From Dehalococcoidia bacterium (GTDB lineage: Bacteria; Chloroflexota; Dehalococcoidia; Dehalococcoidales; Fen-1064): a stretch of DNA of 15,283 nucleotides. Positions 13,166-15,283 of this stretch are shown here, in pieces; the first letter of the stretch is position 1; each line of letters starts with the position of its first letter. Made by a program: the position numbers and the translations under genes. The notes under the pieces were generated by a model that searched no databases, was not told the origin of the DNA, and saw nothing but the letters and a program-made list of their open reading frames with translations. The stretch covers positions 408 to 15,690 of the forward strand of contig PMBW01000141.1 of assembly GCA_003153075.1 (NCBI GenBank). The letters run 5' to 3'.

Positions 13166-15283
13166 TTACTTTGCCTTACTGACCTTGGCTTTCACTGCGA
13201 TCCATTGCTGGTTACCGGTCATTTTATCTGTCCAGGCGATGCTGATCGGCAACAGCGTCGATATTGAGGCCCGGTTTGTCTCCTTCGCCACCGGCATTCC
13301 CCATTGCCCGAACTGGCCGGATATCAACAGGCAATCCGGGCGTATGCCATGGCACAGTCTGACGGTCTGTTTAATCTTACCGGTGGTTGATTCGATCCAT
13401 ATCTCATCCCCGTCTTTAATGCCTCTTTTCTTCGCCGTCGCGGCATTCATCAGGACATCCCCCACACCCCGCAATTGCGCGGAAATTTCATTTACCCACG
13501 GCAGGCCGACATTCGCGCCCCATGACGTCGAAGCAACCCGGCAATTTACCACGTAGAAATCGTGGTCTTTCGGGGCTTCCTCCAGTATCGGGGCAAAATA
13601 GACCGGGAGGGCGGTATATTCATCCGTCGGCCACCAATCGATGCCTTTTCCCGCCAGATTGCGGTTAAGCTCGTCACCTGTTCGTTTAACCACTTCCATG
13701 TAAGGCACGGGATACCGGAGTTTCTTTGCCTTCATGTTGAAATGGATATCGTACGCTTCTTCGATACTCACCGGACGTACGAGGATATGATTCTGCTTGA
13801 ACCACTCCAGCCCGTATTTTCCACTGGTGTAGAATTTGCACTTTTTATCGACTGTTTCTTCCCACGAATATTTCTTGCCCGGCTCCAGTTTTTCCGGATC
13901 TTTATCGCCAAAACCGATCACTTTGTTCATTTGCACGTTAAATTCATCGATAAAACCCGCCCTTAATGCCAATTCGGCCAGGACATTATTGATGTTCATG
14001 ATATTCGGGAGCGGTTCCACGATCGGTTGGTGCAGCGGGATCATGAAGCCCTTCCTGTGTCCCGCTTCCCTGATTGCAAAGATCGGGACGAGGCTTTCCA
14101 GTTCCAGTTGGTCCGGCAGAATGATATCCGCGAAATCGGTCACTTCATCCATGGTATATGAGATGCTGACCGTGAACGGGATCCTTTTTAAAACATCGAT
14201 GGCGTATTTGGATTCGCCCAGCGCTAGTATCGGGTTGCAGCGGTGCCTGATCCACATTTCCGGCAGCGGCGGCACCGGCAATCCCTTTGGCGGGTCTACC
14301 AGATTCAGCCAGTCGATGTGATCCATACTGTAAAGGCTCTCCGCCGGATTATCGAAGGGCGGTTTGGGGTATGGATGGTCGTCCATAAAAGGGATCAACA
14401 TTTCCCAACCGGAGTAACTCTTCGGCGGCCATTGAAAATCCCGGTGGTGGGTATCCTGCATACCGTCCTCGCCGACTTCCACACCGCTGCTCATGCCGTT
14501 ACCCCGGAAGAGATAACCTTCTTTGGACCTGCGGCCTTTGGCAAAAGTGCTGCCGCCCATATGGCTGCCGGGCACTTCCAGACCGCCGATCAAAATTGCC
14601 AGGATGTGGTCGGCTAATATCGTCTGGTAAGAGTGTACCTGACCGGTAATCCCGCGCCCGACATGTGTGGCGGCGGGCCGCAGCGGCAGCCGCGCCCCTT
14701 CTATCTCGATGGTACTGCCGATCCTGGCATTTTCCACGAATTCTTTGGTTATTCTGCGGATTTTGTCCGCGGCAATTTCCGTCTCAGCCGCTGCCCATTC
14801 CGGGGTATATTGTTTCATGTGGTCTTTCAGCAATTGGAACGACGGCGTACCCTTTACCCCGTCGATTTCAAAAGTCCCGTCCAGCGCGAAATCTTTGATG
14901 CCGGGATCATCGTAAGTCTTTGCTCTTCCGTCTACCGGGTCCCAGACCTGCCCCTTCTTTGTTTCCTTATCTCGCAGCCAGTAACCGTCCGGTCCCACCA
15001 GGTAAGGAGCATTGGTCATTTCTTTGAGGAAAGGTACATCGTAAATCTTAATCTCGTGCAAGATGATATTGATCATCGCTAAAATGAACGCGCAATCAGT
15101 GCCGGGTTTGATCGGCAGCCATTCATCTGCTTTTGCCGCTGTTGCCGAAAGCACCGGGTCAATGGCGATTATTCTCATACCGCGCTCTCTGGCTTTGGCA
15201 AATAACGGGTTCTCCGCGGCGCCGCCGGCAGCGGCTGGATTGGCGCCAATTACGATCAGGTAGTTGCAGTAGTCGAGGTCAGG
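13166..15283 (-). CDS. molybdopterin-dependent oxidoreductase catalytic subunit, 5' end outside window (DMSO reductase family)
   Basis: The minus-strand frame is open to the window edge, so the ATG at 15178 is internal; 705 C-terminal residues are visible. The visible N-terminal part has the cofactor-binding pattern LIVIGANP, then ARERGMRIIAIDP, ADEWLPIKPGTD and an alpha-helical ALAM-like stretch, as in PsrA/PhsA/ArrA-type enzymes. The middle contains FTVSISYTMDEVTDFADIILPD, the usual second dinucleotide-binding motif. The last 130 residues form the molydopterin-dinucleotide-binding beta domain (from HDFYVVNCRVAS to the end), including AKKRGIKDGDEIWIES. The [4Fe-4S] domain and the residue ligating molybdenum lie outside the window, so the substrate (polysulfide, thiosulfate, arsenate or another) cannot be told. 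Paired with the four-cluster subunit downstream, it is a respiratory or detoxifying reductase or oxidase. Confidence 0.92.
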   Translation of the reverse strand, partial: PDLDYCNYLIVIGANPAAAGGAAENPLFAKARERGMRIIAIDPVLSATAAKADEWLPIKPGTDCAFILAMINIILHEIKIYDVPFLKEMTNAPYLVGPDGYWLRDKETKKGQVWDPVDGRAKTYDDPGIKDFALDGTFEIDGVKGTPSFQLLKDHMKQYTPEWAAAETEIAADKIRRITKEFVENARIGSTIEIEGARLPLRPAATHVGRGITGQVHSYQTILADHILAILIGGLEVPGSHMGGSTFAKGRRSKEGYLFRGNGMSSGVEVGEDGMQDTHHRDFQWPPKSYSGWEMLIPFMDDHPYPKPPFDNPAESLYSMDHIDWLNLVDPPKGLPVPPLPEMWIRHRCNPILALGESKYAIDVLKRIPFTVSISYTMDEVTDFADIILPDQLELESLVPIFAIREAGHRKGFMIPLHQPIVEPLPNIMNINNVLAELALRAGFIDEFNVQMNKVIGFGDKDPEKLEPGKKYSWEETVDKKCKFYTSGKYGLEWFKQNHILVRPVSIEEAYDIHFNMKAKKLRYPVPYMEVVKRTGDELNRNLAGKGIDWWPTDEYTALPVYFAPILEEAPKDHDFYVVNCRVASTSWGANVGLPWVNEISAQLRGVGDVLMNAATAKKRGIKDGDEIWIESTTGKIKQTVRLCHGIRPDCLLISGQFGQWGMPVAKETNRASISTLLPISIAWTDKMTGNQQWIAVKAKVSKAK

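Noticed and set aside
14633..15082. 149-codon plus-strand frame (and neighbours at 13562-13966, 13836-14321, 12876-13556)
   Set aside because: These are antisense to the clearly coding molybdoenzyme and ferredoxin genes, which have family motifs over the same region.
1..15283. tRNA, rRNA, CRISPR array, insertion sequence or phage attachment site
   Set aside because: No cloverleaf, regularly spaced repeats, transposase motifs or long direct repeats were seen on either strand.

Overview
The window looks like a piece of chromosome from an anaerobic, probably single-membrane bacterium. The mix of a DUF2079 membrane protein, a single-domain DPM1-like glycosyltransferase, a PMT-type mannosyltransferase, an NDP-heptose gene set and a PsrA/PsrB-like molybdoenzyme pair suggests Chloroflexota (Dehalococcoidia-like), with a Firmicute as the alternative. 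This is inferred from gene content only; there is no rRNA or marker gene in the window. No mobile element, CRISPR array or tRNA was seen.

Left part (1-2802, plus strand): the 3' end of an alpha/beta hydrolase gene, a short-chain dehydrogenase whose ATG directly follows the hydrolase stop, and, after a 195-bp gap with good sigma70-like promoter sequences, a lipoprotein gene with a long Ser/Thr-rich linker. After a 297-bp gap comes a DUF2079 multi-pass membrane protein (3100-4569), which converges on the next block.

Centre (4712-8812, minus strand): a tight operon, in transcription order hddA, gmhA, gmhB, a DPM1-like GT2 gene, an HldE C-domain-like nucleotidyltransferase, and a class I methyltransferase. 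The first three and the nucleotidyltransferase can take sedoheptulose 7-phosphate to an NDP-heptose (isomerase, 7-phosphate kinase, bisphosphate phosphatase, nucleotidyltransferase). The GT2 could pass the sugar to a polyprenyl phosphate. A near-consensus promoter lies at 8966-8994. Two starts were shortened here (gmhA to 7794, nucleotidyltransferase to 5912), turning large gene overlaps into 11-bp and 8-bp coupled junctions.

Upstream on the same strand (9214-12300) are two large GT-C fold membrane glycosyltransferases, one ArnT/PMT_2-like and one PMT (GT39)-like. Such enzymes use polyprenyl-phosphate sugars at the outer face of the membrane. With the DUF2079 protein, the region reads as a lipid-linked surface glycosylation locus in which the donor may be heptose rather than mannose. 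That link is inference.

Right part (12542-15283, minus strand): a molybdopterin oxidoreductase catalytic subunit, cut by the window edge, followed by its four-cluster [4Fe-4S] subunit and a strong hairpin terminator at 12471-12510. No membrane-anchor gene follows.
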